Below, one piece after another: positions 27,201-34,370 of a stretch of 64,000 bases of DNA. Every line of letters begins with the position of its first letter. Within the stretch, counting starts at the first letter, position 1. This DNA comes from Salinibacterium sp. (lineage in GTDB: Bacteria > Actinomycetota > Actinomycetes > Actinomycetales > Microbacteriaceae): positions 558,001 to 622,000 of the forward strand of contig JADGNA010000008.1 of assembly GCA_015234465.1 (NCBI GenBank). Direction: 5' to 3'. The translations under genes were made by a program, and so were the position numbers. Below the pieces are notes generated by a model. The model searched no databases, had not been told where the DNA came from, and saw only the letters and a list, made by a program, of their open reading frames with translations.

Positions 27201-27811
27201 CGGGCAAGTTCACGGCGCTGCAGGTGACGACGGGTGAGCCGCCGGCCCCTGACGCCCCCATCAACACGGTGCCGCCCACCATCACTGGTGAACCGCGGGT
27301 CGGCGCAGTGCTCCAGGCGAACCCCGGCGAGTGGAACGTGGATGGTCTCGAGTTCACGTACCAGTGGCAGGCCGACGGCCAGGACATCGCGGGGGCGATC
27401 GGCCCCATGTACCGCGTGACCGCTGCTGACCAGGGCCGCGCCATCAGCGTCGTGGTGACGGCGACGGGAGAGGGCCTGCCCAGCGCGACCGCGGCATCCG
27501 AAGCGGTCACGATCGCGTACACGACCTCGACACGCCTCTCGCTGTCGAAGTCGCTCGCGTTCTCGTGGCAGACGGTGACGGCGACCGTGAAGGTCAGCTC
27601 GGCGGCCGACTCGGTGCCCGGCACGGTGCGCGTGAGCGTCGACGGCCGTCAGGTCGGCGAACAGCAGGTGGCGGCGGATGGCTCGGCGAAGGTCACGCTG
27701 CCCAAGCTGCGCTTCGGGGCGCACAAGGTGACGGCGGAGTTCGTGCCGACCGACGCATCGCTCGTCAGCGGCAGCCGCAGCAGCGCCAAGTACGTGCTGG
27801 TGCTCTTCTAG
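24206..27811 (+). CDS. Secreted multidomain subtilase (S8 family serine peptidase)
   Basis: 1201 residues from a GTG. Signal peptide about 1-29. Inhibitor I9-type propeptide about 50-150 (TPGRYIVTLADQP). S8 catalytic domain with the triad Asp190 (VVVGVLDTG), His281 (DGHGSHTAST) and Ser613 (SGTSMSSPHIAG) and oxyanion Asn392. A protease-associated (PA) domain is inserted at about 445-550. The C-terminal 500 residues hold a fibronectin III-like region, a beta-rich domain and bacterial Ig-like repeats. Asp-His-PA-Ser order and the HTAST motif resemble plant cucumisin-like subtilases. No LPXTG or other anchor is seen, so it is probably released. It likely degrades extracellular protein. Adjacent genes are unrelated. 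Confidence 0.92.
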   Translation: MKKRMLTSTVAAAALIAASLVGGGSIASAAPPPSFAGGVIGKNTQTAFTPGRYIVTLADQPVATYDGGVRGFDATTPEKGEQLNTRRQAVQEYGDYLAETQQEVAESVGATIDASYTLAMNGFSADLSVEQLAALSANKRVASLVPDELKHITEAERSTEFLGLEGPGGVWEAVGGAETAGEGVVVGVLDTGIAPENPAFAGEPLGTDPGAGPYRDGDAIVFEKSDGGTFTGACVEGEQFTSDDCNSKVITARYFAEGFGVGNLGGADLGEYVSPRDGDGHGSHTASTAAGNLDTPANVGGQDFGTFSGVAPAAKIAAYKVCWTGPNPAATNDDGCTTTDLLAAIDQAVADSVDVINFSIGGGSARGTAEPTDLAFLGAAAAGIFVAASAGNAGPGATTLDNAAPWITTVAASTIPNYEATVELGDGQRFAGASATVDRTEGAEPVSGPLVAASAVALPGATDANLCLADTLDPAQVAGTIVVCERGVSARVDKSAEVARAGGIGVVLINPSFSSLDLDTHVIPTVHLDADTHAAVLAYAATPDATATLLPENLTGVETPTPQVAGFSSRGPIEVDGSDIIKPDISAPGVGILAATANPADGEPTYAFLSGTSMSSPHIAGLAALYLGERPSATPAEIKSAFMTTAYDTVDRETGRVTDPYAQGAGHVDPTRFFSPGLLYLNDTPDWLSYLEGAGYDVIDPAVEPVDPSNLNLASIGIGSLTGTETITRSVTSTQAGTFTASIDVPGIEATVEPSTLTFGAAGETQTFTITVTRTDAPLDAFTSGFLTWSNGETEVRSPVSIRPVTIVAPDDVVGEGVTGAVDVTVTPGGTGEIPLGTTGLTQGTLHPDPTGVETEHSGSGTNGDTFTYQVAVGEGAQYARFDLDSIDDTADLDLVVYQLDAAGTPIAGWQSASGAADERVNLVAPEAATYQVIVSIYSANPTTAFDLSTYVVAPGGAPLALAPPVLAGVQGEPVTYTASWADLAPHSRYLGLIEYGETGKFTALQVTTGEPPAPDAPINTVPPTITGEPRVGAVLQANPGEWNVDGLEFTYQWQADGQDIAGAIGPMYRVTAADQGRAISVVVTATGEGLPSATAASEAVTIAYTTSTRLSLSKSLAFSWQTVTATVKVSSAADSVPGTVRVSVDGRQVGEQQVAADGSAKVTLPKLRFGAHKVTAEFVPTDASLVSGSRSSAKYVLVLF

Positions 27812-27827
27812 AGGCGAGAGACGAAGG

Positions 27828-27855
27828 AAGGCCCCCGGCGAGCGCCGGGGGCCTT
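27828..27855. terminator. Bidirectional terminator between subtilase and hsp20
   Basis: AAGGCCCCCGGC (27828-27839), 4-nt loop, GCCGGGGGCCTT (27844-27855), then TCTCGTT. A 12-bp perfect stem that serves the converging subtilase and hsp20 genes. Confidence 0.85.
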
Positions 27856-27869
27856 TCTCGTTGAGATGG

Positions 27870-28304
27870 CTACGCGGTGACCTCGGGCTGCACGTTCTCG
27901 GTGCGCTGGCCCGACATGACCTCCACCTTGCGAGGCTTCGCGCGCTCGCTGACGGGGATCATGACGCTGAGCACGCCGTTGTCGTAGTGTGCGCTGATGG
28001 CTTCCGTGTCGAGGCCGTCGCCCAGGTTGAGCTGCCGCAGGAAGCTGCCGGTCGCTCGCTCCCGGGCGAGCCAGGTCACGCTGTCATCGCCGCGCGCGGT
28101 GCGCTCGGCTCGGATGGTCAGCACCTGGCCGTCGACATCGACGTCGATCGAACCCGGGTCGACACCGGGCAGATCGGCGCTCAGCACGTAGTGGTCGCCC
28201 TCCTTGTGGAGGTCGATCGGCATGAATCGGGGCCCACGCTGCGCGTCGAGCAGGCTCGCGGCAACGCGGTCCAGTTCACGGAACGGATCGAAGGTCATGG
28301 CCAT
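27870..28304 (-). CDS. Hsp20/alpha-crystallin small heat-shock protein
   Basis: 144 residues. The alpha-crystallin domain spans about 40-130, with DLPGVDPGSIDVDVDG and the terminal strand YDNGVLSVMIPVSE. The N-terminus (TFDPFRELDRVAASLLD) is the flexible oligomerisation part. An ATP-independent holdase that binds unfolding proteins. AAGGAG lies ten bases before the ATG at 28304; the ATG at 28298 is also possible. Two heat-shock operators lie upstream (HAIR and CIRCE), so both HspR and HrcA are expected to repress it. Confidence 0.93.
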   Translation of the reverse strand: MAMTFDPFRELDRVAASLLDAQRGPRFMPIDLHKEGDHYVLSADLPGVDPGSIDVDVDGQVLTIRAERTARGDDSVTWLARERATGSFLRQLNLGDGLDTEAISAHYDNGVLSVMIPVSERAKPRKVEVMSGQRTENVQPEVTA

Positions 28305-28350
28305 TGTTCGTCAACTCCTTCACGTAGGCCGCTTTCGCGGGATTGGCTTA

Positions 28351-28371
28351 GTTGAGTCCCTTCGACTCAAC
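28351..28371 (-). promoter_or_regulatory. HAIR operator (HspR binding site)
   Basis: TTGAGT (28352-28357), 7 bp, ACTCAA (28365-28370), with outer G/C pair: the HspR-associated inverted repeat. It is 47 bp upstream of hsp20. Confidence 0.85.
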
Positions 28372-28377
28372 TCCAGA

Positions 28378-28404
28378 TTAGCACTCTCACCCAGAGAGTG
28401 CCAG
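28378..28404 (-). promoter_or_regulatory. CIRCE operator (HrcA binding site)
   Basis: TTAGCACTC (28378-28386), 9 bp, GAGTGCCAG (28396-28404). The left arm matches the CIRCE consensus exactly; the right arm differs at two of its last three bases. It is 6 bp from the HAIR site. Confidence 0.85.
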
Positions 28405-28417
28405 ATCTCAACACCGG

Positions 28418-29560
28418 TCAGCCCGTGACCCTGAGCCCCGCCGCCCACACCTCCTCGACCTCCCAGTCGTTGTTCATGACGACGACATCAGCAACGCACC
28501 CGGGTGCGAGACGGCCGAAGGAGTCATCGAGACCGAGGGCCTGGGCAGGCACCCACGTCAGGGCGGCCACCGCATCAACCGGATCGAGACCCACGCCCTC
28601 GATCGCGCAGCGGAGCGCGGCATCCTGTGTCAGAGTCGAGCCCGCCATGGTCGACGTGCCGCTCAGCAACGCCCGGCCATTCCTCACCGAGACGTTCAGC
28701 GAACCCAAGCGGTAGTCGCCGTCGCTGCTGCCGGCCGCAGCCATCGCATCGGTCACGAGCGCGATACGTCCCGGCGCGGCGAGGAACGCCAGGCGCGCGA
28801 CATCCGGGTGCACGTGCACACCATCGAGCACCAACTCGAGCCGCACCCGCTCATCGAACAGCGCGGCAGTCACGGGACCGGGAGCACGATGATGGATGCC
28901 CCGCATCCCATTGAAGGCGTGCGTCAGGAGCGTCGCGCCGCGGTCGAAGGCACGGCGAGCCGTCTCGTAGTCGCAGTCGGTGTGGCCAAGCGCCACGACG
29001 ATGCCGTCACCCACCAGGCGGTCGATGGCGTCCATCGCCCCCGCGCCCTCGGGCGCGAGTGTCACCTGGCGAATCGCGCCGCCGCCTGCGCCGATAAGGG
29101 TGTCGAGGGCGATCGCGTCGACTTCGCGCAGGTGGTCTGGGTGGTGGGCTCCGCGCCGTTCGGTGGCGAGATACGGGCCCTCCAGGTGGGCGCCCAGCAC
29201 GAGCGGGTCGTCGGCGGCGATCTCTGCGACCGTCTCAAGCGTGCTGCGGAGCATCGCGATCGGGTTCGACACGACGCTGATGACGGACCGTGTGGTGCCG
29301 TGAGCGCGGTGGGTGGCGAGCGCCGCCATGATCTCGTCATCACCGTCATCGAAGGTGTGCCCGCCACCACCATGACAGTGGAGGTCGATGAAGCCCGGTG
29401 TGATCGTGCGACCCGTCAGGTCGACCGTGACATCGGCGGGCGGAGGTGCACCAGCACCGACCTGGGCGATCGTGTCGCCCCTCACCAGCATCCAGAAATC
29501 GTCGACGACGCCTTCGACGTCGACCTTGCGCGCTCCCCGAAATACCGTCGACTGCGACAT
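28418..29560 (-). CDS. nagA: N-acetylglucosamine-6-phosphate deacetylase
   Basis: 380 residues, amidohydrolase superfamily. Metal and substrate ligands are visible in FIDLHCHGGGG, HLEGPYL and VALGHTDCDY, with the catalytic Asp in ALVTDAMAAAG. It removes acetate from GlcNAc-6-P in amino-sugar and cell-wall recycling. No nagB or PTS gene is next to it. TAGGCT six bases before the ATG predicts a leaderless transcript. Confidence 0.92.
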   Translation of the reverse strand: MSQSTVFRGARKVDVEGVVDDFWMLVRGDTIAQVGAGAPPPADVTVDLTGRTITPGFIDLHCHGGGGHTFDDGDDEIMAALATHRAHGTTRSVISVVSNPIAMLRSTLETVAEIAADDPLVLGAHLEGPYLATERRGAHHPDHLREVDAIALDTLIGAGGGAIRQVTLAPEGAGAMDAIDRLVGDGIVVALGHTDCDYETARRAFDRGATLLTHAFNGMRGIHHRAPGPVTAALFDERVRLELVLDGVHVHPDVARLAFLAAPGRIALVTDAMAAAGSSDGDYRLGSLNVSVRNGRALLSGTSTMAGSTLTQDAALRCAIEGVGLDPVDAVAALTWVPAQALGLDDSFGRLAPGCVADVVVMNNDWEVEEVWAAGLRVTG

Positions 29561-29566
29561 GGGGCC

Positions 29567-29572
29567 AGCCTA
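29567..29572 (-). promoter_or_regulatory. -10 box of nagA (leaderless)
   Basis: Minus-strand TAGGCT followed by six bases and the nagA ATG; no Shine-Dalgarno sequence. Confidence 0.5.
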
Positions 29573-29599
29573 CGGCCGGGCGCCGCCGAAGCGCAGAGG

Positions 29600-30475
29600 C
29601 TAGCGGAAGATGATCGTGCGGTGCCCGTCGAGCAGGATGCGGTTCTCCGCGAACCACTTGACCGCCTGCGTGAGGGTGCGACTCTCCTCGTCCTGGCCGA
29701 TCGCCATGAGCTCCTCGGGCGTGCTCGTGTGATCGACCCGCACGATGTTCTGCTCGATGATCGGGCCCTCGTCGAGGTCGCTCGTGACGAAGTGCGCCGT
29801 CGCGCCGATGATCTTCACGCCGCGGGCGTGCGCCTGCCGGTAGGGGTTCGCCCCCTTGAAACCGGGAAGGAAGGAGTGGTGGATGTTGATGGCCCTGCCG
29901 GCGAGGAAGTCGCAGAGCTCCGGCGACAGGATCTGCATGTACCGGGCGAGCACGACCAGCTCGATGTCGTGCTGCTCGACCTCCTCGACGATGCGCGCCT
30001 CGAAGGCGGCCTTCTCCTCGGGACTCGTGACGGGCATCCGCTCGAATGGCACGTCGTAGAACTTGGCGATGCCGCGCAGCTCGTCGTGGTTGCTGAGCAC
30101 GAGGGGCACATGCACGGGCAACTGGCCAGCGTGCTTGCGGAACATGAGGTCGTTGAGGCAGTGCGCCGCCTTCGAGGCCAGCACGAGGGTGCGCAGCGGG
30201 CGGCCCACGACGTCGAGGTGCCAGCGCATCTCGTACTGCGCGACGACGGGAGCAAGCGCCGCCTCGAACTGCTCACGCGACGCCGCCGACTCCACCTGGA
30301 GGCGCATGAAGAAGTTGTCGGTGTCGAGACTCGAGAACTGCTGCGACTCCGTGATGTTGCCGCGCGCCTCGACGATCGCGCCGCTGATGGCGTGCACGAT
30401 TCCCGGCCGGTCATTGCAGACGATCGTGAGCACCCAGTGGGTCGGGTCGACAGCGGAGGGAGGGAGCGAGTTCAC
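29600..30475 (-). CDS. purU: Formyltetrahydrofolate deformylase
   Basis: 291 residues from a GTG overlapping the MFS stop (GTGA). N-terminal ACT domain (about 10-85, TIVCNDRPGIVHAISG), then the formyl-transferase fold with NHDELRG and the catalytic NIHHSFLPGFKGANPYRQAH and ATAHFVTSDLDEGPIIEQ (Asn, His, Asp). It hydrolyses 10-formyl-THF to formate and THF, balancing the one-carbon pool. It relates to glyA-folD (34371-36547) and purN/purH in this window. Co-transcribed with the upstream MFS gene. Confidence 0.93.
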   Translation of the reverse strand: MNSLPPSAVDPTHWVLTIVCNDRPGIVHAISGAIVEARGNITESQQFSSLDTDNFFMRLQVESAASREQFEAALAPVVAQYEMRWHLDVVGRPLRTLVLASKAAHCLNDLMFRKHAGQLPVHVPLVLSNHDELRGIAKFYDVPFERMPVTSPEEKAAFEARIVEEVEQHDIELVVLARYMQILSPELCDFLAGRAINIHHSFLPGFKGANPYRQAHARGVKIIGATAHFVTSDLDEGPIIEQNIVRVDHTSTPEELMAIGQDEESRTLTQAVKWFAENRILLDGHRTIIFR

Positions 30476-31779
30476 CCCACAAGACTATTGGGCTTCCCGG
30501 CGAGGGACGCCCGTGCCGCGATCCACCACACGCCGCCGGCACTCAGGAGGAACATCACGGCGAGCGCCGCCCACCCGAAGAGCCCGTTGGTGACTGCGGC
30601 CGTGATCACGAGCGGTGCCGCCATGCCGCTGATCGACCAGCCGAGACCGAAGACGCCCTGATAGGCGCCGGCCCGCCGGGTGTCAGCGAGCTCGAAGCTG
30701 AGCCCCCACGAGCCGGCCTGCGAGAGCACCTCGGCGAAGGTGTGGGCGATCGCCGCACTCACGAGGAATGCCACCGCAACCCAGGCCGAGACGGCACCGG
30801 ATGCCGCGTACACGAGGCACGCGAGCGCCATGAGCACCCCCGCGATCGCCGTCACCCGACCGGCCTTGCGGATGTCATGCGTGCCCCTGCTGAGCGGGAT
30901 CTGGAACGTGATCACGATCACGGTGTTGAGCACGAGCAGCACCGAGACGATCGCGAGCGGCGCATCCGTGTTGTGCAGCACCCACAGCGGCAACCCGATC
31001 TCGATGAGCGCGAAGTGGAGGGCGAAGATCGCGCTCAGCACCGTGAGGCTGAGGTAGCGGCGGTCGCGATAGGGCGAGCGTCCGCGAGCTGCGGATGCCG
31101 CGGCATCCGTGTCCCGAACGGGCGCGTCGACGCGGGCCGGGAGGCGCAGCAGCGGGATGATGCTCACGATCGTCGCGAGCCCGGCCACGATCATGATCGA
31201 CCGGTATGCCTCCGGCGTGCCGATGATGAGGGCGACACCTGCGACCGCGCTGCCGATCGCGATGCCCGCATTCGTGACGGTGCGGAGCACGGCTCGGGCG
31301 TTGACGCGATCGGCCGAGGTGAAGGCGCGGGCGATCATGGCCGAGCGCACCGAGTGGGCGGCTGAGTTCGCGCCCGTGAAGGCGGCCGCGACGAGCAGCA
31401 CCGCGATGAATGAGGTCGCGGTGACGTAGAGCAGCAGGCAGACGCCGGCGAGGAGCTCGAAGAGCACGATGAGTCGGCGAGCGCTCAGCCGGTCGGCGAG
31501 GGCACCCCCGAGGAGCGAGCACACGGCTCCCGCCGCACTCGCGACCGTCAGGACGACGGCCACCTCGACCGCGCTGAGTCCCACGATGAGCGTGAAGTAG
31601 AGCACCGTGAGCGCGAGGAAGACGCCACGGCCGAGCGTCATGACGGCGGTCGCGAGCGCGAGCACGCGCAGCACCGGGTCGGCGAAGAGCGCGGTGAAGC
31701 GCTTGCGCAGGCTGAGCCGCGGTGCGGGCTCGGGCGCGGTCCTGTCGGGAACGACGCTGGGGCCGTCTGTCGTGCTCAT
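30472..31779 (-). CDS. MFS transporter
   Basis: 435 residues from the ATG at 31779; a longer in-frame extension would overrun the operator and was rejected. About twelve transmembrane helices, with the conserved loop 2-3 motif GGALADRLSARRLIV. The substrate is unknown; it could be a drug or metabolite exporter. Divergent from an ArsR-like regulator across a perfect palindrome, a typical arrangement for an efflux gene under local repression. purU overlaps its end. Confidence 0.82.
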   Translation of the reverse strand: MSTTDGPSVVPDRTAPEPAPRLSLRKRFTALFADPVLRVLALATAVMTLGRGVFLALTVLYFTLIVGLSAVEVAVVLTVASAAGAVCSLLGGALADRLSARRLIVLFELLAGVCLLLYVTATSFIAVLLVAAAFTGANSAAHSVRSAMIARAFTSADRVNARAVLRTVTNAGIAIGSAVAGVALIIGTPEAYRSIMIVAGLATIVSIIPLLRLPARVDAPVRDTDAAASAARGRSPYRDRRYLSLTVLSAIFALHFALIEIGLPLWVLHNTDAPLAIVSVLLVLNTVIVITFQIPLSRGTHDIRKAGRVTAIAGVLMALACLVYAASGAVSAWVAVAFLVSAAIAHTFAEVLSQAGSWGLSFELADTRRAGAYQGVFGLGWSISGMAAPLVITAAVTNGLFGWAALAVMFLLSAGGVWWIAARASLAGKPNSLVG

Positions 31780-31816
31780 GCCCCAGTTCTCCCATAGCGG
31801 CCTCGGCGTCCGAATA

Positions 31817-31837
31817 GATGAAGCACAATGCTTCATC
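31817..31837. promoter_or_regulatory. Perfect palindromic operator between MFS and ArsR-like gene
   Basis: GATGAAGCA (31817-31825), 3 bp, TGCTTCATC (31829-31837). Nine-bp arms without mismatch, in the 101-bp divergent intergenic region. Likely bound by the adjacent winged-helix protein. Confidence 0.75.
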
Positions 31838-31880
31838 GAGCCTCGCCAGATCGCGCTGCGACGTTGTAGCGTGATGCCTC

Positions 31881-32858
31881 ATGCTGCGCTACGAACTCGC
31901 CGACACCGACCTCGGCGACATCCGCTTCGGCATCTCACCGCTGACCGAATTGGGCCTGTCGCTGCGCGCGCTCAAGGAGCCATCGGCCTACCCCCTGCAA
32001 CTGCCGTGGCTGCGTCGCACGGAAGCCGCCCGTGCGACGCTCGACCTTCAGCTCCTCATGAGCCTCGTCAATGACCGACTCTGGACCCCTGACTTCCTCA
32101 ACCCCCGCCCCGCCTCACCGCTCACCCGCATCGAGCAGGAGCTGGCCGCGCTGCGAAGCATGCCGAGCGCGCGGTTCTGGCAATACATCGAGGCGGTGCA
32201 CGATCGGATGCCGCGGCCGCTCCTCGGCGAAGCATCCGAGGTCCAGGCGCGCATCACGAGCGAACTCGAGCGCTACTGGCACGCCTGCATCGGCCCGCAC
32301 TGGACCCGCATGCGCACGATCCTCGAGGCAGACATCGCATACCGGGGGCGCCAGGTCGCGCAGTCGGGGCTCTCGGCCATGCTGAACGGGCTCTCGCCCC
32401 GCATCACCTTCGAGGACAGTTCGCTCAACCTTCGGCTGCGGAGTGAGCATGACGACTCCATCACGGTGGGCGGGCTCGGCGTGACGCTCGTGCCCACCAT
32501 GTTCACGCGCCGGGTCTCGGCACCGATCCTGGGCGACGAGCCGCCGCTCGTGCTCTACCCGGCACGCGGCCAGGGCGCCATGTGGGAGCGCGTCGATGAG
32601 CGGGCGCCCGGCGCCGTGGCGGCACTCCTCGGAGAAACCCGCACCCGACTGCTGCTCGCGGTGGGCGAGCCTGCCTCGTCGACCGAACTCGGCATGCGAT
32701 TCGGCGTCACGACCTCGGCCGTGAACCAGCATCTTCGCGCCCTTGCGGCCGGCGGCCTCGTCACGGCCACCAGGAATGGACGCAGCACGCTCTATGTGCG
32801 CAGCGAGCTCGGGACGCAGCTGATCGGCGACCCAGCGCCCGAAACCCGCAGCGCGTAG
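31881..32858 (+). CDS. ArsR-like winged-helix transcriptional regulator
   Basis: 325 residues. The first 240 residues form a large mixed domain (opening with RYELADTDLGDIRFGISPL) common to actinobacterial DUF5937-type regulators. The C-terminal 75 residues are an ArsR-type winged helix with GEPASSTELGMRFGVTTSAV and LAAGGLVTATRNGRSTLY. No metal-binding cysteine motif is seen, so a metal signal is unlikely. TAGCGT lies eight bases before the ATG, so the transcript may be leaderless. The divergent MFS gene and the operator at 31817-31837 suggest it represses that transporter. Confidence 0.8.
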   Translation: MLRYELADTDLGDIRFGISPLTELGLSLRALKEPSAYPLQLPWLRRTEAARATLDLQLLMSLVNDRLWTPDFLNPRPASPLTRIEQELAALRSMPSARFWQYIEAVHDRMPRPLLGEASEVQARITSELERYWHACIGPHWTRMRTILEADIAYRGRQVAQSGLSAMLNGLSPRITFEDSSLNLRLRSEHDDSITVGGLGVTLVPTMFTRRVSAPILGDEPPLVLYPARGQGAMWERVDERAPGAVAALLGETRTRLLLAVGEPASSTELGMRFGVTTSAVNQHLRALAAGGLVTATRNGRSTLYVRSELGTQLIGDPAPETRSA

Positions 32859-32938
32859 AATTACCCAGTCGTCGCGTGGTCCGCGGCGGCCCGTTGGCGG
32901 CGTCACGCCCACCAATTCTGAACGGATCTCGCCGCAGC

Positions 32939-34201
32939 ATGACCAGGCCAGAAACCCCCACCCGCCCATTTCCCTACGTCGCCCTCTTCGCGGTTGCCGT
33001 CGCCGTCTTCCTCAGCGTCACGATCGAGATGCTGCCGACGGGCCTCCTGACGCCCATGAGCGAAGAACTCGGCGTCTCGACCTCCCTCATCGGCCTCACG
33101 GTGAGCGTCTTCGCCTTCACGGTCGTGCTCACGAGCACGGGCCTCACGCACCTCACCCGGCGGTTCAACCGGCACACGCTGGTCGTCTCGGTGCTCGTCG
33201 TGCTCGCGATCTCGACCGTCCTGACCGCGATCGCCCCCAACTACGCGATGCTCGTCGTCTCCCGCATCGTCGGCGGCCTCGCCCACGGCGTCTTCTGGGC
33301 CGTCGTCGGCGCCTACTCCGCCTACCTTGTGCCCAAGGAGCAGATCGGTCGCGCCGTCTCGATCTCCCTCGGCGGCGGCTCCCTCGCCTTCGTGCTCGGC
33401 GTGCCCCTCGGCACGGCGCTCGGGCAGGCGGTCGGATGGCGCGGGGCCTTCGCCGTGCTCGCTGGGCTCACGCTCCTCGGCGCCTTCCTCGTCTACAAGC
33501 TGCTGCCGAGGGTGGCCGCGGGGGCGGACACACCGACCGACAGCGTCACGACCGTGACATCCGCCACCGGTTCCGTGACGGTCGTCGAGACCCCGAGCCG
33601 CGCGCCACGACCCGAGCAGTCGGTGCTCGGCGTCGTCGCCGTCTGCCTCGTCACCGCCGTCGTCATGATCGGGCACTACGCCTTCTACACCTACGTCGAG
33701 CCGTTCATCACGGGCCCCATGGGCCTCCCCCACGTCGGCGTGAGCCCGACCCTCTTCGGCTACGGCGTCGCGGGCGTCGTCTCGCTCGTGCTCGTCGCGA
33801 CCATCTTCAGCGGGCGCCCGCGCACGGGACTCATCATCGCCCTCGCATCCGTGCTGCTCCTCACGGTCGGGCTCGCGACGACGCCGGCCGTGCTGCCCGT
33901 CTCACTCACCCTCTTCGTCGTGTGGGGGCTCGCGTTCGGCCTCATCCCTCCCCTGCTGCAGACGCGCATCCTGCATGTCGCTCCCGCGCGCATCCGTGAC
34001 ACGGCGAGCGCCTTCTACACGACCGCCTTCAACACGGGTATCGGCGGCGGGGCCCTGCTCGGCGCCGTCGCGCTGCAGCACGTCGGCATCGCCATGCTGC
34101 CCGCCATCACGGGTGGGCTCATGGCCCTCGCGCTGCTGCTCGTCGTCGCCTCGGATGCCGTGCTCGCGCGGCGACAGCCGCGCCGCGTCGTCGAGCACTG
34201 A
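32939..34201 (+). CDS. MFS transporter, DHA1/AraJ-like
   Basis: 420 residues with about twelve transmembrane helices and a longer loop at about 198-225 between helices 6 and 7. Motifs include [37 protein letters not shown] and the inter-domain FSGRPRTG. Similar to AraJ/NepI-type efflux proteins for sugars, nucleosides or drugs; the substrate is unknown. Same direction as the ArsR-like gene, separated by 80 bp, so read-through is possible. Confidence 0.83.
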   Translation: MTRPETPTRPFPYVALFAVAVAVFLSVTIEMLPTGLLTPMSEELGVSTSLIGLTVSVFAFTVVLTSTGLTHLTRRFNRHTLVVSVLVVLAISTVLTAIAPNYAMLVVSRIVGGLAHGVFWAVVGAYSAYLVPKEQIGRAVSISLGGGSLAFVLGVPLGTALGQAVGWRGAFAVLAGLTLLGAFLVYKLLPRVAAGADTPTDSVTTVTSATGSVTVVETPSRAPRPEQSVLGVVAVCLVTAVVMIGHYAFYTYVEPFITGPMGLPHVGVSPTLFGYGVAGVVSLVLVATIFSGRPRTGLIIALASVLLLTVGLATTPAVLPVSLTLFVVWGLAFGLIPPLLQTRILHVAPARIRDTASAFYTTAFNTGIGGGALLGAVALQHVGIAMLPAITGGLMALALLLVVASDAVLARRQPRRVVEH

Positions 34202-34228
34202 CCCGATACCGATCGGCCCGACTCGCGC

Positions 34229-34318
34229 TACAATCGGGAGGTCGCGACTGGCGTTGAGGTGGGCAACCACCGGGGAGCGAAAGACATCGCAGCGGCCGTA
34301 CGCCTGGGCCGCCCGAGA
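34229..34318 (+). promoter_or_regulatory. ZTP (pfl) riboswitch with promoter, upstream of glyA-folD
   Basis: A -10 box TACAAT lies at 34229-34234, so the RNA starts near 34241. The aptamer shows the conserved ZTP elements: TCGCGACTGGCG (5' side of the first helix), a variable hairpin GGTGGGCAACCACC, the core CCGGGGAGCG (34270-34279), and the second-domain GTACGCCTGGGCC (34298-34310). ZTP riboswitches sense the purine intermediate ZMP/ZTP (AICAR nucleotides), which builds up when 10-formyl-THF is short, and turn on folate genes such as glyA and folD. Confidence 0.88.
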
Positions 34319-34319
34319 A

Positions 34320-34336
34320 CCGCAACTCCGTTGCGG
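34320..34336 (+). promoter_or_regulatory. Expression-platform hairpin of the ZTP riboswitch
   Basis: CCGCAAC (34320-34326), TCC, GTTGCGG (34330-34336): a perfect 7-bp stem between the aptamer and the glyA ribosome-binding site (AAGGAG at 34360-34365). There is no T-run, so control is more likely through translation or Rho than through intrinsic termination. Confidence 0.5.
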
Positions 34337-34370
34337 GTACCTTGGTCATGTCAGCCCCAAAGGAGCCAGT

